Positions 62,166 to 64,000 of a DNA stretch of 64,000 bases are shown piece after piece. The notes beneath the pieces are model-generated. The model saw only the letters and a list, made by a program, of their open reading frames with translations, was not told the DNA's origin and searched no databases. A program made the translations under genes and the position numbers. This DNA comes from LMUY01 sp965199555 (lineage in GTDB: Bacteria; Pseudomonadota; Alphaproteobacteria; Acetobacterales; Acetobacteraceae). How positions within the stretch are numbered: position 1 is the stretch's first letter; each line of letters begins with the position of its first letter. The stretch covers positions 62,001 to 126,000 of the forward strand of contig CBDASJ010000024.1 in the NCBI GenBank assembly GCA_965199555.1, given 5' to 3'.

Positions 62166-62639
62166 CTATCGGATCGCGACGGTGATCCGCTCCTCCGACA
62201 GCAGCCATCGGAGCAGGTTGATCACGCCGTTGGCGCCGTCCCCCAGCGCCTCGTCCCGGGTTGCCATGCTGGATGCGAGCTTGATGTCGGGTTCGGTGGC
62301 CGAGCCGGCGAACGCCATGGACCAGTTGTCGAAATCCCGCTGCTTGAAGTAGTCGGCCTGCAGCAACTCGACGTTCTTGTGCCGGCGGTCGCAGGCGATG
62401 TGGCCGAACAGCGACCGCACCGCGCTGGCTGGGCCTTCCAGCACCTGGGAGAAGTTCCGGTCGTTGAGCATCAGCGCGCCGGTGATGCCGTGCTTGGGGT
62501 TCCACACCCTCGACCAATCAAGAATGCCGCGGACGTGCTCGATGACGCGGTCATGGCCGCCCTCGATCGCGATCTGGCTGTGATAGATGATCTTGTAGGT
62601 CAGCGGCGTCGGGCTTTGGACGGGATTTAGATCCTGCAA
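62166..62639 (-). CDS. Stand-alone BLUF-domain blue-light photoreceptor
   Basis: A 157-aa FAD-binding sensor. BLUF key residues are visible: Tyr19 in IIYHSQI, Asn47 in WNPKHGITGALML, Gln65 in NFSQVLEGP, Trp106 and Met108 in WSMAFAG, with CDRRH between. The C-terminal capping helices (residues 115-157) follow, and no output domain is fused. Short BLUF proteins act by contacting partners such as response regulators. No adjacent partner is obvious. Confidence 0.92.
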   Translation of the reverse strand: MQDLNPVQSPTPLTYKIIYHSQIAIEGGHDRVIEHVRGILDWSRVWNPKHGITGALMLNDRNFSQVLEGPASAVRSLFGHIACDRRHKNVELLQADYFKQRDFDNWSMAFAGSATEPDIKLASSMATRDEALGDGANGVINLLRWLLSEERITVAIR

Positions 62640-62769
62640 GGTCGATCCCCTAATAATCCTGACTGGTTAAACCATGCCATAGAACTGATCCGTGTCACAC
62701 TGCGCGCCTCTGCGGCTCAGATTTACCAATGCTGCCAACAAAAGATACTGCGCGTTGAAATAGGCAGCT

Positions 62770-64000
62770 TCACGGCAGGATTTTCCCGGGGTTCATCAGG
62801 CCGGCCGGGTCCAGCGCGGCCTTGATCCGGCGCATCGCCTCCAGCTCCGCCCCGCCGCGCCAGCCCGGCATCATGTAAGGTTTGAGTTGGCCCACCCCGT
62901 GTTCGGCCGAGAACGAGCCGTCCAGTTCCCGCACCACCGCGCCGACCGCGTCCATGATCTCGTGGTCGCGGGCCAGGAACGCGGCGCCGTCGCTTCCTAC
63001 CGGCTGTTCGAAGTTGAAGTGGATGTTGCCGTCGCCGATATGGCCGAAGGCGACGCAACGCACGCCGGGGATCAGCGCCGCCACCGCTGCCTCTCCCCGG
63101 CGCAGCAGCTCCGGCACGTGGGACACGGGCACGGACACGTCGTTCTTCACCGACGCGCCTTCCCGCTTCTGCGCTTCGGCGTGTTCCTCGCGCAGCTTCC
63201 AGATCGACAAGCGCTGCGCCTGGCTGGCGGCGATGGCGGCGTCCGTGACGGTGCCGTCCTCCAACGCCGCTTCCAGCACGGTTTCCAGCGCCGCGCGCAG
63301 GTCGCTGCCGTCGCGCGGCGTGGCCAGTTCCACCAGCGCGTAATGCGGCGCCGGGGCGATCGGCAGGGTGGCGCCGGGGATGTGGCGCAGCACCAGCTCC
63401 ATCCCGGCGCCGCCCATGTATTCGAACGCCTGCACCGCCGCCGGGTCGTTTCGTTGGAAGCGGGCGAACAGGGCCAGCGCTGCGTCGGTGGAGGGCACGG
63501 CGCACAACGCGACCTCCTGCTGGCGCAGGGCGGGGGCCAGCTTCAGCGTCGCGGCGGTGATGATGCCGAGCGTGCCTTCCGCGCCCACCAGCAGGTGGCG
63601 CAGGCAATAGCCCGTGTTGTCCTTGCGCAGCCGGCGCAGGCCGTTCCACACGGTGCCGTCCGGCAGCACCGCCTCCAGCCCCAGCACCAGGTCCCGCGCG
63701 TTGCCGTAGCGCACGGTGTTGTTGCCGCCGGCATTGGTGGCCAGCACGCCGCCGATCTGCGCCGTGCCTTCGGAGGAGATGGACAGCGGCAGCAGGCACT
63801 CCGCCGCCACCGCCGCGTCCTGCGCCGCCTTCAGCGTGACCCCGGCCTCGGCCGTCAGCGTCATGTCCACCGGGTCGATGGCGCGGATGCGGTTCAAGCG
63901 CGCCAGGCTGACCACCACCTCGCCCGGGCCGCTGGGCACGCCGCCGCCCACCATGCTGGTGTTGCCACCCTGGGGGGTCATGGCGACGCGGTGGTCCGCG
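62770..64000 (-). CDS. FAD-binding oxidase, GlcD/D-lactate dehydrogenase type (5' end beyond window)
   Basis: At least 409 aa visible; the gene runs off the right edge, so its start is outside. The FAD loop MTPQGGNTSMVGGGVP, the cofactor-binding GGVLATNAGGNNTVRYGNARDLVLGLEAVLPDG and VGAEGTLGIITAATLKL blocks are typical of VAO-fold 2-hydroxyacid oxidases. The C-terminal FGHIGDGNIHFNF carries the conserved His site, and the end EHGVGQLKP...GLMNPGKILP is the family tail. It likely oxidises D-lactate, glycolate or D-2-hydroxyglutarate. Confidence 0.9.
   Translation of the reverse strand, partial: ADHRVAMTPQGGNTSMVGGGVPSGPGEVVVSLARLNRIRAIDPVDMTLTAEAGVTLKAAQDAAVAAECLLPLSISSEGTAQIGGVLATNAGGNNTVRYGNARDLVLGLEAVLPDGTVWNGLRRLRKDNTGYCLRHLLVGAEGTLGIITAATLKLAPALRQQEVALCAVPSTDAALALFARFQRNDPAAVQAFEYMGGAGMELVLRHIPGATLPIAPAPHYALVELATPRDGSDLRAALETVLEAALEDGTVTDAAIAASQAQRLSIWKLREEHAEAQKREGASVKNDVSVPVSHVPELLRRGEAAVAALIPGVRCVAFGHIGDGNIHFNFEQPVGSDGAAFLARDHEIMDAVGAVVRELDGSFSAEHGVGQLKPYMMPGWRGGAELEAMRRIKAALDPAGLMNPGKILP

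Overview
The window reads as chromosome from a GC-rich alphaproteobacterium, most likely of the Acetobacteraceae/Rhodospirillales. This is inferred from the very GC-rich coding (third positions nearly all G/C), dense ATGA/GTGA start-stop overlaps, CCA-less tRNA coding, the alphaproteobacterial style secB/Tim44, ihfB/lapA and BamF/lspA/ileS neighbourhoods, and a MutL that carries its own endonuclease motif. No rRNA, CRISPR array, prophage or replication origin was seen.

Layout. 1-3.9 kb: trpF coupled to a dipeptide-type ABC importer (binding protein plus two permeases). 4-11 kb: housekeeping genes (a LapA-domain protein, ihfB, a PLP decarboxylase, an inositol-phosphatase-family gene, coaE-dnaQ, secB, a histidine phosphatase, a Tim44-like protein, an acid phosphatase). 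11-12.9 kb: an orphan DNA methyltransferase and an orphan LutA-type Fe-S protein. 12.9-21.6 kb: one long minus-strand operon with a phosphonate monoester hydrolase (frameshifted), two paralogous binding proteins, two ATPases and two permeases. 21.7-24 kb: band-7, HDAC-family and DUF192 genes. 24.2-25.4 kb: a small PIN-toxin cassette beside a tRNA-T-arm-like remnant. 25.5-29.2 kb: a PEP-mutase-family lyase, coxG plus a MoxR ATPase, and an acyltransferase. 29.3-34.8 kb: pyrF, a phosphohexomutase, galU and a malic enzyme. 34.9-46.6 kb: tRNA-Leu(GAG), lipB, a double-motif aspartic protease, a nitronate monooxygenase, exporters, an ATP-grasp-like protein, an atypical SDR, and the ybbAP/tesA/thpR/UDG group. 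46.6-50.3 kb: an accessory patch with visibly more A/T. 50.3-62.7 kb: an M48 protease, yjgN, yjbQ, mutL (frameshifted), lspA, ileS, azlCD, recX and a BLUF photoreceptor. The right edge cuts a FAD-linked oxidase.

Most notable points. (1) An IS256-family relic, with 9-bp target duplications and imperfect terminal repeats, splits a carrier-protein-like membrane gene whose reading frame resumes exactly on the other side. Three overlapping genes of unknown function follow it. (2) mutL and the phosphonate monoester hydrolase each carry one extra G in a short G run. This could be mismatch-repair loss or a sequencing artefact. (3) A solute-uptake operon combines two paralogous binding proteins with a cytoplasmic phosphonate/phosphodiester hydrolase. 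(4) A family of 24-bp palindromes, often in opposed pairs, sits between genes, and two copies share a longer element of about 125 bp. (5) A three-gene PIN-domain cassette and the three-gene cluster after the IS relic are the best candidates for uncharacterised systems.
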